Assembly: GCA_001683735.1 (NCBI GenBank)
Contig: LUGG01000011.1
Location: forward strand, 124,001-188,000
DNA: 64,000 nt
DNA from: Grifola frondosa
Lineage: Eukaryota; Basidiomycota; Agaricomycetes; Polyporales; Grifolaceae
Direction: 5' to 3'
Notes under the pieces: generated by a model
What the model was told of the DNA's origin: nothing
Database searches by the model: none
The model's input: only the letters and a program-made list of their open reading frames with translations
Translations under genes and position numbers: made by a program
Part shown: positions 14,827-26,585 of the stretch, piece after piece
How positions within the stretch are numbered: the first letter of the stretch is position 1
How the letters are laid out: each line of letters opens with the position of its first letter

Positions 14827-15068
14827 TAGATGAGAAGATGTTGGATCAACATGTTTTAACCCACCATGTATCATTGGTCTCTTGCATAAGTACTCTTTGA
14901 GTTACAGTCTTTGTTTTCATGCATGACATACTCTCCCTAAATGGAATATTGTGGTGTGCAAAGTTCATGTGCAATGAAACTTAACAATTTAATATAGTGA
15001 GTGCATGGAACATGTATATAAATAGTGTGATTGGAGCAAACATAAATGATAGATCAAAAGCTGGCACT

Positions 15069-15456
15069 TAGTGTTGCTGTAGCTAAGTCAGACCTGAATC
15101 TATATAACTTCATAACTTGTGCAGTTCAGTTTTTCAGATATCATAGTGATCTTACCCCTTTATTTTGTAGCCTAAATATAAGGGCATATGCTGTCAAAGA
15201 GAAAAATGTTATATCTTATATTGATAGAGATATGGCTAAAACACTGATTGCAAAGTCTCACTTTTTAATCAGCTTTATTATCAATGTAACTAAAATTGAA
15301 ACATATCAAAGATAATTATGCAAATAATTGTGTTGCATTCCAATATATATATACATCTTAGCTATTAATTTCAATTAAGATCATGTCATTATCTGCAGAA
15401 CTCATGTCAGAATACTAAAAAGCTGAAACAGGTGTGACTAAGCCATGGTAACACTG
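15069..15456 (+). mobile_element. hAT-like MITE, copy 2 (388 bp, 8-bp TSD)
   Basis: Same family and orientation as the copy at 11869. Begins TAGTGTTGCTGTAGC and ends GGTAACACTG; the final base differs from the other copies. A perfect 8-bp duplication CTGGCACT flanks it (15061-15068 and 15457-15464). It has inserted into the 3' part of the minus-strand frame that runs 15948-15465, giving that frame a foreign tail. Confidence 0.9.
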
Positions 15457-15464
15457 CTGGCACT

Positions 15465-15948
15465 TGTCATGAGTACATTGCACATGCACCACATCACATA
15501 CAAAGAAAGCGAATCTGTTACATGTATACATGCAATCACTCCACCACCAATCCAGAGCATCCAGGTGCCACTTCAGCTGCTTATTTGATCTCAGTAGCTC
15601 TCCTATCTTTATGATGTACTCATCAGATGAAATGTCACTGGGCAGAAGATTGTAGTTGTTGTACATGCTCACAATGATGCATGCTTTGCACCACATCAGC
15701 AATTTCACAGCCAACAAGTTGCATGGAAACTTCATTCCGTGTTGTTCTGCCATGTGGTGCACCTTGGCCATCATTATTGCCATGCAATTGCATGGGCCAA
15801 ATTTTGGCCCTTGATGCTTATTGTTTGGGTTATTGTTAACTTTTTCCACATTCTCATCTTTGACTTGCTTATCCTCATCCTCATTTGATAAGTTCATAAT
15901 TTTCTTTTTCTGACCAAAGAATAATCTTGGCTTCTTTGTTAATGACAT
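15465..15948 (-). pseudogene. Unrecognised minus-strand ORF truncated by a MITE
   Basis: A 177-codon frame that is unusually long for this decayed DNA. It starts MSLTKKPRLFFGQKKK, then has an acidic/lysine stretch and Asn-rich NNNPNNKHQG. A Cys/His-containing region follows (PCNCMAIM, WCKAC, CTHDKCQQC), which could be metal-binding, but the spacing fits no family I know. About the last 16 codons are MITE sequence, so the true C-terminus is lost. It may be a remnant of a transposon gene. Function unknown. Confidence 0.35.
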
Positions 15949-18900
15949 GGAGGCTACGAAGAAGGATCAGCTGAGTGAAGGCCATACTTGGAGATGACCC
16001 CTGGTAAAGCCATTGTCATCTATCTTTCAATATGTTGTCATGTAACTCATATTTCTTTATCTACCTTCTATGCTGCTATGCAGGTACATGTTCTCCTGAT
16101 TTTGCTAAACTATGTACATCTGCTCTTCCTGTGATTCACTTCCATGTTGCTCTCCATATATCATAGTGCATTCTTCTTTTCTGCATTTGTCTTCTGCATT
16201 ATTTAGGCAGTGTGTTTCACCATGCTTTTTCTCATGCATCTCTTCCTGCACATCTCACATGATTTTCTGGATGCTTATCAAATGGGGGGTATTTAGACCA
16301 AATAAAAACAGTTGGAGGAGTAGGATGGCACTATATGTGTTGCCATTTACTGTTCAGGCTGTCTTCTTTGAACATAGCCTCTTGGTAGAACTGCCATGCA
16401 TTTTGTATAAAACCAGTCTCAAATTGTTTCACTGCCTTGAGATATTCCTTGTATTTTAACCATAGAACCAAATTAGAATTGTGATCATTTAAACCAGACT
16501 TCCATATTATAGGTGTGTCCCAGATTTTCAACATATGAGTTCGAGTTAAGAAAGCAAAATGGAGGACTTATCACAGCTAAATTCAATGCAAATACTAATG
16601 TTGGAATGGGGCAGAACTCATCTTGGTAGAGGCAGCCTAAAGAATTTAAATGAAGGAACTAAACAGCATAAACAATGGAGGTGATGATATGGTGTTGAAA
16701 CCTCCCAATCTTGATTTCAGGCAACTGCAACATAGTTCAGTTTGTGGGACAATGTCGAATGCAGGTGACTCATACCTTGTAATAAAACCAACTGTCCTCA
16801 AGAAGAAATGCAACTCTTCTTTTGTTCTTGAGAATATGTACTTCAGTCAAAGATCTGTGAAGACTATATTCATTGACAACAAGCACCATGGTCCTCTCTG
16901 TGGACACATGAGCAAATGATTCATCCTCTTTATGAAGCTATCAGCCAAAAAGATTTGAATGGACATAAATTGAGAGCAATAAAAGAACATACCAGCATCC
17001 TATTCTGCCTGCTAAGTGGGCACAGATCTTGTTTAAGCCCCAGGAGTTTGAGGATGAAAGCATACTTCTTCAAAATGATCTTGTTCTTGTCATCTAAAAT
17101 GGATCTTGAACAGAAAAATAAACCCAAAGGAGGATGCAGGCCTTGTTGAGAACTGGTAACATGTTGGATTTGTAAAGCTCCATCTCTAGAGAAGGTTCTT
17201 CTCTGACATCCAAGAACAAACTTGTTTTGAATAACTATATATCATAATATTAATTTTTCTCAGTGAAAACTTGCTGACATGTGCTCCTGCATAGAGGCTC
17301 AATATTTAAATCCTTCATAGTGCTGTCATTGATGTGGGAGGAGAAAAAGTGAAAAATGAACTGTCCACAATGCACTTGGAAGTGCTGACTGTCATTAGCT
17401 GAACCCTTGTCCCAAGTTGGAACATTCAGTAAATTTAGCTCCATGAAAAAAATACATTGAAACTTATTTAAACAGCAGAAATTGTAAATGAAATATGAAA
17501 TATCCTTAAATGGTAAGAGTTTCCTGGCCAATATAGAGTCTCAAGATTTGTTTCATATAGACTGCTCACATCAGAAAGAGTCAAACTCTACTTTTTTTGT
17601 CTGAATAAGGAAGAAACAAAGAAAATATGACCTCTAGCAAATATGTAGTAAATCTGTGGAAAATATGATATGGTGGATGAGCACTCAGTTTTAGTGAGGG
17701 TTTTGATGGTGGAGGTATGACAGTGGGAATGTCGAACACCTGATGTGTGGGGAGACAGCTGCTGCTTGTCACTAAACATTAAGTGCAGTGACGGCTTCGT
17801 CCAAATATAGCACTTCATAATTGGAGCTCTAAAAGAATTTAAATAGTCTTTTCTAGGCTTCAAGGGGTCATCATTCCATGAGATGAGGTAAGGTATTGGA
17901 CAATGATCAGGCTGAGACTTTAGCCTGCCCAGTCATATACCTGTCTAATTAGCCATCTACACCCACTGGCCAACCACTGACATCCACCATGATGAAAGAA
18001 ATGCATGTCATACTGGTGTGAATCATAACCAATGTCAAGTAAATTGTTCCTGAATACTTCAAGAAACTTTTCTGATGTCTAGTGAGTCTGTATCAATTGA
18101 AGGTTTTTGAAACAAGTGTGATGACACATCATCATTGGGTTACTTTCAACCTAAATCCTATCTCCAGATGCAATTTTGCAGAATAGATATTCAGATGTTA
18201 ATCTAGAGACTGTCAACCACTCAGCCAGAGCATGGACTGGACACATATATACTTGAGACTGATGTTGCAGATGGAGGTAGAATGATTTAATCTCTAGTGT
18301 GATGTATTATATCAACTCAAGCCAGGAGCAGATGGATAATTTATATATTGCCACATTGTCATTTGTCAGAATGGAAGATTTAGCCTGATTTGACTATGAG
18401 ACATCACCTCAATGTTATGGACCTGAATCTTTAAAACTTCGTCTCCTCTAAGAAGACACCAGAATGCAATCATATATGTAACGTGTAAAAGACGACGAGT
18501 TCTACCACCACCTCACTTCGTGGCAGAATTAGCAGAGCATGGTGTAGGTGCATATGACTGGATTGTCCAATTTTCAGGAATGCAATTGTAGTTCCAGGGT
18601 GTTTGATCTGTATAAACACTGAGAAACATAGTGGAACTAGATAAGATGAACACTAAGAGTAAAAGCAGTGATTAGCTTTAGAGAACCAATGAATAGGAGG
18701 TGTACTCCAAGTGTACTGCTTTATTATTCTTATGGCTGATCTTAATAACTTGAACAGCCAAGCTGTTTATTAATATTTACAGGTTTGAATAAAATTATAA
18801 ATTAAAAATTTTATAAATATATATATATATAATATCTTAGAGTTATCCAATAGTAGTTTTTATATGACTGTATGATTATAGTATATACAAAGTAATTATT

Positions 18901-19075
18901 ATTTATGAAAAAATGAATCATTAATAATATTATTTGTTTAATATAAGCATAAAGTCATTGACATTACTGCTTTGAACTAGTACATCTATATTGTCATGCA
19001 ATACTATTAATTAACTGATAGATCAGAATAATACAAATTTATCACCAGACATTATCTTTATAGAAAACCACTATT
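15949..19075. other. AT-rich decayed DNA with short broken frames
   Basis: CpG-poor. Frames up to 115 codons occur on both strands (for example 16112-16459 plus and 17531-17250 minus) but show no family, no consistent exon structure and no terminal repeats. A short patch at about 18480-18530 keeps a few CpGs. Confidence 0.6.
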
Positions 19076-19079
19076 GAGA

Positions 19080-19543
19080 TCCGCTTCACATGGAGATAAG
19101 GTCCAAATGTGATTGTCATATCTGGAGTGATGAATTTCACAGACTAAAAAAATTTATTATTATTATTTTGGGTCATAATAATTAAATGTGACTCACGTAA
19201 AATCAGATTGTCCTTGTCAATCTTATTGAAACCAGGGACAACGTCCTGCTTTTGTAACCACCACACCTAAAGAAGGATTATAAATAAATAAGTAAATCAT
19301 AGTAATAATATAAGTACTCACTTGGAAGTCACTCCGGTCACTCTTAGAAATGATGTGACACACTTCGTGTGCAGGCTGTGCACACACAAGACAAAGATGA
19401 TAGTATCTGTGATGAATCTCATCTTTCATCCTATTGCTTGTTTTGGAGCTGTGCCAACGAGATATTAAGCATGACATCATAGTGAGTGGTAGGCAGGAGA
19501 TGAATTCAAAGAGATTATTGAGGATGTCATTCTCATGGTGCAT
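19080..19543 (-). pseudogene. Decayed gene fragment, weakly HNH-nuclease-like
   Basis: The minus-strand frame from 19543 contains CLVCAQPAHEVCHIISK and then SDRSDFQ. A GTGAGTAC donor and TTTAG acceptor (about 19318-19265) would join this to VWWLQKQDVVPGFNKIDKD, and a second GTGAGTCAC to TTTTTAG intron to SVKFITPDMTITFGPYLHVK. The order Cys-x2-Cys, His-x3-Cys-His-Ile and then an Asn/Asp-Leu-Ile segment recalls fungal HNH-endonuclease domain proteins, but the diagnostic C-terminal histidines were not confirmed. The splice signals survive although CpG is lost. The family assignment is a guess. Confidence 0.25.
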
Positions 19544-21765
19544 ATGTATATAATACAGATTTCAGACCCAAACTGATGGTCATCCACTATACATTACAAA
19601 CCAACTCGGTGTGGGTTGTGATCTGTGACCAGGTGACTGCCATAGCCAGTGGAGCCATTTGTGACTAGTGACTGTGCCAAAATCCCATGCATTAAGGTCC
19701 TTGTGACCTATGATGATAATCTTTGTAAAAATTATATATATTAAATTTATTCAACATTTTCAAATTACTGTAAAAATTATAAACTTTTCAGAGTTTTTGC
19801 ATATAACTAAAATCAATAAATAGAGATTTCTAATGTTAAGAAGTATTATAATATCTCAAATATTAATCTACTTCTTCAGTAGTTAATAATGCTGACAAAT
19901 GTACATCCATACTTTTGTACATGTTGAATGAAAGGCATGCTGGTAAAAATTGAATATCATTTCAGTGAACAACATTGCAAATACTATTACCTATATCAAA
20001 TGTTCTTAAACAACTTTTAAAGACTCAATTATGCATCATATATCACAATCACATTATTATTATGTCACATTTATTATTTTATACCATATATTCATACTTC
20101 TAAAGTAAAATCTGATAATTCTGTTATGTATTTTTTAGTTATATGTATTTATCATACTCTTATACTTGTATTATGATCCTAATTTAAAAGTATATCTACT
20201 ATTATCATACCTTTGAATCATACTGCTAATGAGAACTATACTTTAACAGCAAATTTAGCTTGTTTTATGTTTAATTTCTCTTTGTAGTGAGTTGAATTAG
20301 GTATCATGGCACCATATCTAATGTGAAAATCATGCACACCTTTCAGTTATATGAGTTTGTGACTCACAGTCAGCCAGCTGGTATTTTGTTATTACAGTTA
20401 TTTATGTCTAGTCAGACAAGTCAATTCCTTCACCATGGCTGACTTTTCATATAAGCTGATTCACACAGGTCAGCTGAGTATTTGTCTAATCACATTCTTC
20501 CATTCAAACAGACTGGCTAGTGATATATGTATGTTTATATACATCACTCACACATCTATCTCTAAATTGTCCCATTATTCATATATAATTTGTATCATAT
20601 ATCTTCTTCTTATATGTATGTAGCACAATTTAGCAATTCTAATTCTCAATAATAATTTTAAAAAAGTCTTATTTTAATATATCTGCACATTATTCAAGTT
20701 TAGTTAAAATTTTACATTCTCATTCAGGTTCAAAGATTATTATAATTTGATTAGTTCACAAATTATATTTGGCAGTTTTTATCTAGTGGATGCAAAAGGA
20801 GCAGCTGAATGTGAAAAATACCATTCACAATAAAAATAACAAATCTAGCAATGTTAATCTCATTGATAGAAATGTCAAACTGGTAAATACCAATGAAGAC
20901 CATTTACAAATTAATTAGAACAAAATCTGGTTTAACTAAATAAATAACTATTGAATGAACACTGTATATCATTTTACTTTATTGTAATATGTTTCTGTGC
21001 ACTTCTTGAATCTTTGTCTCAAGTTTATATATATATAATTATTTAATAAATGTAAGCTTCCTTCCTTCAAGCATTCATCCTTCCGTCTGCCCTTTTTCCC
21101 AGTATATTCTTCCCACAGTTCATTCTCTCCCTCTCTCTACTCACTTCATTGTTCATTGTTTCCTTATCATGCATAACTGATGGTGAGAGGCAACCGTTCC
21201 TTGAGAAATGTTCATTGTTGACCACCTTCCCCATATCTCCCTTCTCATGCTTTCTACAGTTCACATGTCCTTCTCCTTTTGATTTCAGTGCTGCCATTGG
21301 TGTTTATCTGTACCATCTCTCTATCTCTGAGAGTTTCTCACTGTATGCTGCCTCTGCTCCCTTTTTTCTCTGCCTTTTTTTGTCATCTCTCCTTTGTTCT
21401 GTGTTGATCATGTATAAGTGATGGTGAGAGGGAGCTGTTCCTGTGAGTAACATTAGAGTGTTACCTTTACTTTCCTTTTCTCATACTCAGCATCTAGTCA
21501 ATGTATTCAACATTATTGCTTGCAAGTAAATTCTACCACATGGGTGACATTGGTGACCAACTACACCAAGAATAAAGTCTCCAATGTGATGTACTTCCAA
21601 TTGCTGTGAGTAAATTATAGTTGTTTGTTTATTATTTTTCACCATGTGAATATTATAGTGGCCCCATCTACTCATTGTGCATTACATGCCAACTGATCAC
21701 ATAGCACATATCACATCACTGCAGTATGTGGAATGACAGGTGACATGTTAAAGGAGTCACCATTG
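19544..21765. other. AT-rich decayed DNA; a pyrimidine-rich patch with an internal direct repeat
   Basis: No gene could be supported. At 21063-21427 the plus strand is strongly CT-rich. Two similar units of about 35 bp, each containing TGATGGTGAGAGG, lie about 240 bp apart (near 21178 and 21418). The patch could be an old promoter or a terminal repeat, but nothing decides it. Confidence 0.5.
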
Positions 21766-21769
21766 AGAC

Positions 21770-22476
21770 ATCTGTTGAGGAAAACTTGGTCTGATCCAGG
21801 CCACTCGACATGATTGCCTCATCAATAACAAAAAAATATTGCAGCACTACCAATTTGCTTGAACTCCAACTTCCCATGTAAGTTGCTATAGTCCACCATT
21901 TTGATGCAAAAGGCATCATCTTTCTGCTGAAGGATCTTTTGAAGAACCTTCAAATAGTCTGAGAGGCACTCCTGATAATTCTGGGCCAGGACAGGGACAG
22001 GGACAGGAATGAGGGCAGGGGCAGGAGCAAGAGCAGGGACAGCAGGAGCAGGGACAGACTGCCTTTCAATGTGAAACTATAGTTGAAATGAGTCAGGTTT
22101 CATTGAATATACAATACATACTTACCTCAACCCCACTGACTCCATCATTCAAAATGATTATGAGGAGCTAAGAGTAATTGGTATTGACAAGCAGCCAAAC
22201 CCCATACACTCTGTATCTCTGAGTAGCTCTAAATGATATAATGTCTCTGTCCAAGGGAGACAGGCACATATATGCAAAGCAAAAAATGTAGATGGTGTTG
22301 TGTTCATCAGCACCTTCATCCCTGACATAACTCTGAATGCTGCATTTGAAGGAAAAAGTGACCACTGAAACTTCCACAATCTCATGAAATTGGTCAAATA
22401 TCACTTGGATAATAGTAGGGGAATGAGGAAAAGTCATGGTTCTAAGTGCAAGGAGACACTTTACAACAGTGATCAT
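21770..22476 (-). pseudogene. Decayed gene of a repeated family, copy 2 (inverted)
   Basis: Inverted homologue of 13495-14190. The minus frame from 22476 carries VRDEGADEHNT and PLDRDIISFRATQR, matching copy 1 residue for residue in most places. The Pro/Ala-coding repeat is also present (GGGACAGGGACAGG on the plus strand at about 21990), as is DEAIMSSGLDQTKFSSTD. Similarity stops near 21770. In-frame breaks and missing CpG show it is not functional. With copy 1 it forms an inverted pair about 7.5 kb apart. Confidence 0.55.
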
Positions 22477-23761
22477 TGATACTTGTATAAATTAAAAATA
22501 GAATTAGAATTACTTAAAATTCTGACCCTGTCAAGTTTATTTATCTTCTAACTTCTCTTTTGATCAAAATAAAAAGATTGTTATAAATGAAAATGTGTCA
22601 CCAAATGCTCTACTTCTGAATGTAGTGAGGGTTCATCATTTATCACTAGAATATTAGTGATATGTACCTCAAGATTTAACTCTGCATTGTCAACTTATTG
22701 TCCATCTTTTTTTATCATATTGCTGTCAGCACAGCTTCCGAATTGATTGTGCTTTCTTACTCCACTCATCATCCGTCCCCCAGATATACCTTTGAAGGAA
22801 ACGAACCCTTCATGGGTGGCAATATAATTCCATTTGTTGAACACTATATATAAATATATATGAGATTAATGTATTGCAGATGATGTCTATCATACATATG
22901 ACAAGTCAACTTCATCATAGACAATGTTCATCTTTGATTGATGTTAAATGTATTATTAGCTTCATTAGCAGATTTCACTTATGATTATGGTCAAATGAGG
23001 TACTTCATGTCATAAAAGTAAAATAATGCTGATTTAATCATATGAAAGTGAGCAAGGTGATTGCAAATTGTGGGCATGAATCATAATTTAACAACTGCAA
23101 AATGTTGTAAATATATTGATCAATTAAGGCTTATTTAGCACCCTAACCATCATTCACATTATGAAAATCATTAATGACTTTGTTGACAACTTCTTGAAAA
23201 ATACAATTTGAGCTCATATAATGAAAATGTTCAAATATTATGAGGATATCTTTATCTTGAATCAATTAAGAGTAAAGCTTGATGTGACACAGTGACTATC
23301 AGTGTAAGGCATCATCATAATGACTTCCTTATAAATGATAGCAGCAGATGTCATGTTGACTTTTTTACTGGGAGACCTATCATGTCTGCCTGTAGACAGT
23401 GACTATATAGTGATAATTGTTAGCAATTATATCTCATGTATGATTAACCAATAACATTCAATAACATATCATTATACTATAACTGTCCAATTTTAACTTC
23501 ATTTCACTATCATTAGCTTCATTCATGACTTTTGCAGTGCAATGGAGTATCACTGTGAATTAAAAAATTTCATCATCATCATATTGATCAGTTATCTGCA
23601 TCCATACATCCTAAACATGCAGTGATGAGACAGCTATGAGTTCCTGTGTCATCAGCAAATTCCCCCGGGCTTGTCATACCTTGTAACTAGATAGAATTAT
23701 CACAATTGCTTGAAATATGAAATAAATATTACCATTACTTACATAGCAACCATAACAATTG
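22477..23761. other. AT-rich decayed DNA up to the Plavaka element
   Basis: CpG-poor sequence rich in TCATCA-type motifs. No gene, terminal repeat or RNA gene was seen. Composition changes abruptly at about 23775. Confidence 0.6.
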
Positions 23762-23789
23762 GGAAAAGGTACCTTGGCTGGTAAGTCAT

Positions 23790-24052
23790 TGCAATTGGCC
23801 GAGGCCAATTTGCACTTAGATACCAGGACTTATCAGTGCGTTAGCACGCACTGATAAGACCATGCCATTTCCGCGTATTGGGATTGCAGCCACCGGCAAG
23901 CGTCGGTCAGGTACCGGGCCCCTTATGGTACCCGCGTTGCCGATCATTACCAGGCACCATTCGGTATCTGGTAATGATCTGCACGGAGTTAACGGCCGCC
24001 CGGCGCTAGCTTGCAGGACCTCGGTGATGTCATCGGTCCTTGCAAGCAACGC
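23790..24052. repeat. Array of five hairpins at the left end of the Plavaka element
   Basis: Five inverted repeats lie end to end: 23790-23814 (arms TGCAATTGGCC / GGCCAATTTGCA), 23829-23858 (CTTATCAGTGCG / CACGCACTGATAAG), 23910-23932 (GGTACC arms), 23942-23979 (perfect 12-bp GATCATTACCAG / CTGGTAATGATC) and 24003-24052 (about 17-bp arms). Loops are 3-14 bases. The arms differ in sequence, so it is structure that repeats. The position just inside the element edge suggests transposase-binding or end-recognition DNA. Confidence 0.75.
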
Positions 24053-24253
24053 GTTCAAAAGATTTCGTAGGCAGCACATTCATTTTATACATCAGCACAA
24101 TTATTATTTACATACTACACTAAGTCCGAATCTTGAGTCCCGAGAGAGCACAGCAAGATCATACAGGAGCACAGTACAACAGACTTTGGCACAAGCACAG
24201 GAATACCAGTGGGAACGCGAGCAGGACCACAAGAACGTCGCAGAGCACAGTTA

Positions 24254-26296
24254 GAAATGTTCGGGTAGGTCGTCAAGGGGTCCGGTCTTCTTGGGAGGTC
24301 CGTTGTCGTCCCGGTCCCAGACGCGGTCCTCGTCCTCATGGCGGTCCTCGTCCTCATAGCCGTCCTCGTCTTGACGCCTCCGAGGTTTGAAGCGTTCGCC
24401 CGAGCCCTCCCCACTGATCCCGCCATGATTACCTGCAGCACCTATGGAATCAGCGTCGTCCGCGGGACTTGGACTGCAAGTAGGACTGGTTAGAATGGCG
24501 GCCAATGCTTGGGCATGCCTGGCAGCGCGCTGCGCCACCATCTGTGTCCACTCGTTGTCTTCTTCCACCTTGTCCGAGCTTTCCTTGTCGTCTGTAATAC
24601 CGAATATCTGGCTGCAGGGATTCAATGTCAGTAGATAGTCCAGAAAATAAAATATACTTACAAGTTCCACCACCTGAGTACCTTGGCACCCTACTCCTCA
24701 TCGTCCTTGAACGAATCCACGATCAAATCGTAGAAATCCTGCCCCTTGAAGTTGCCGTCGTCGAGGTGCCATTCGCGCTGGTCGTTCAAAATAAAGCGCG
24801 CCTGTGCGAGCACAAATCAGTGAGCACGAAACAACGAATGCGGAACTTACCAAGACGCAGACGTAGGCAATGTTTTCGGGCGTAACCCAACCCATCTTGT
24901 TTATTTCGGCGATCGGCTTGCGTCCTCCTCGCCCTCGTTGGCCATATCAACCCGCGCGTTGTGTCTACCCGTGAAGAGATGACGGAACAACTACAAACGC
25001 AGTAAGTTAATAATCAATGACATCAAATAAAGAACTTACCCGCACTATGAAATCCCCTTGCAGGAATCCCTTATCGACCTCGGAAGGGGTATACTCGGCT
25101 CCGTAGAGGAACGCGCACAGATTTTTATGCGTAAATCTGTGGCTCCCTTCGCGCACCTTGCGCTTACTCGAAACTACACGTAGCTAGGGTCAGTGTTTGT
25201 ATAATAAAATTATGTTTACTCACTATTCTGGGTCCTCATCAAACACTGCAAGAGAGCTCACCGGACAGAGCATATGGGCGGTGGCAGTGTTCTTGAATCC
25301 GCGGAGAGTCTTGCTGTTCCCGGCGCTGTAGCGTACGAGGAGGCCCTCCTTGGTGCGGAATTCCTCGATATATTGCATCCCGTCAAACTTGATGGAGCCG
25401 ATATCATCACCACGTGCGCTGCGTGCATGATAGTCAATCTGTGGGCAAGACTCGTGAGCAACGAGAATATTGAGAATATAAGACGCACGAAGTGAGATAA
25501 ATGAAAGACACCGTTGGTGCTCTTGCGAAAGTCGTCGGCACAATCTTCCAAACAAGGAACGGCCTCCAGGAGCGATGTGAACACACGCAAGTACAGTTCG
25601 CGCTTCTCGCGTGGGCTGAAAACGTGGGTCAGCTATGGCTCTAATGGTTTAAACGAACTTACACGTCTCTGAAGGACTTCATGTCCTCAGAGGTTTCGAT
25701 GGCGTCTTCGTCGCCCAAAATGCGACTCCAAATTCGATGGCGTCGAATATGGACACGAACCCGAACTGGCGGCACCAGAAACGGGTGTGGGTCTTGATGG
25801 AGGCCACAGGAGTTCCGGCATAGCTGGAGAAAAGGTGAGGGAGAAAAGGTGAGTACACTTGCATGCATATATGCATGCAGACACTCACTTGTAGCCCCAT
25901 CCGCACATCTTGGCGCGGTGGAGGTCCGTCATTATCGCGCGATACACATCCGTGTACGCGGGATTCCTGTGGTCTAAGAGAGGCTCGTCAATAATGTCGT
26001 CGTCCTGGTCGGAAGACGATTGGGAACGCTCATCGGAGCGGCTTTCACGTTCCCTATTGGGGCGGGTGAGCTCGTGCGGGTCGAGCATCGACCCCAGTTG
26101 GCAGGGTGGTTGGGCCGTCGAGGACTGGCTGAGCGCTGCCAGTTCATTCCATGCCCACGAGAGGTACTCCGGGCAGGAGGAGATTGGACGTGCCTCAATA
26201 GAGTAAGTTAGTTGTATCAATGTGATTCCGTTAATTACTCACCTTGCACGGTGTTTGGCTGGTGGAGCGCGAGACTGTCCTTTGGCATGTGGCATT
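24254..26296 (-). pseudogene. Plavaka companion protein resembling DUF6698
   Basis: Multi-exon gene read leftward from about 26296 (MPHAKGQSRAPPAKHR). Exons cover PAYTDVYRAIMTDLHRAKMC, then YAGTPVASIKTHTRFW, KSFRDV, YLRVFTSLLEAVPCLEDCAD and ARGDDIGSIKFDGMQYIEEF. Next come AEYTPSEVDKGFLQGDFIVR, MGWVTPENIAYVCVLARFIL, GQDFYDLIVDSFKDDEE and an acidic, Arg-rich tail ending LDDLPEHF. The run VTPENIAYV...RF.L, then F-Y-LIV--F-D, then WWN-QIF fits the fungal DUF6698 family that often accompanies Plavaka transposases (from memory). An in-frame TAG at 24691-24693 and apparent one-base shifts near 24914 and 25720 break it. The first intron joint is uncertain. Its role in transposition is unknown. Confidence 0.65.
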
Positions 26297-26585
26297 GTAC
26301 AGAGATGATGGTGGGCAGAGGTTAAGAGACGATGGAGGGAATCGAGGAGGGAGTCGAGGAATTTATAGATCGAAAATCTTGAGATTCGCACAGAGCTTGA
26401 GCCTCGGAGTTTGCGAAGAGTCAATCATCAAGTTCTTTAATTAAATGACGTACCCGATTTTGACTGACCACGCCCACGTGATCACTAACTCAACGCGCGT
26501 CTTGCCAAGTGTGGCTTTCCTGGTACTGCCCAACATGCGAAGTGCTCGCATCTTCACTGTATTCTTGATTTCTTTCTTCTGCTTG

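Noticed and set aside
18820..18835. TA-rich microsatellite as an origin or centromere repeat
   Set aside because: A short AT run only; no array, nothing to distinguish it from the AT-rich background.
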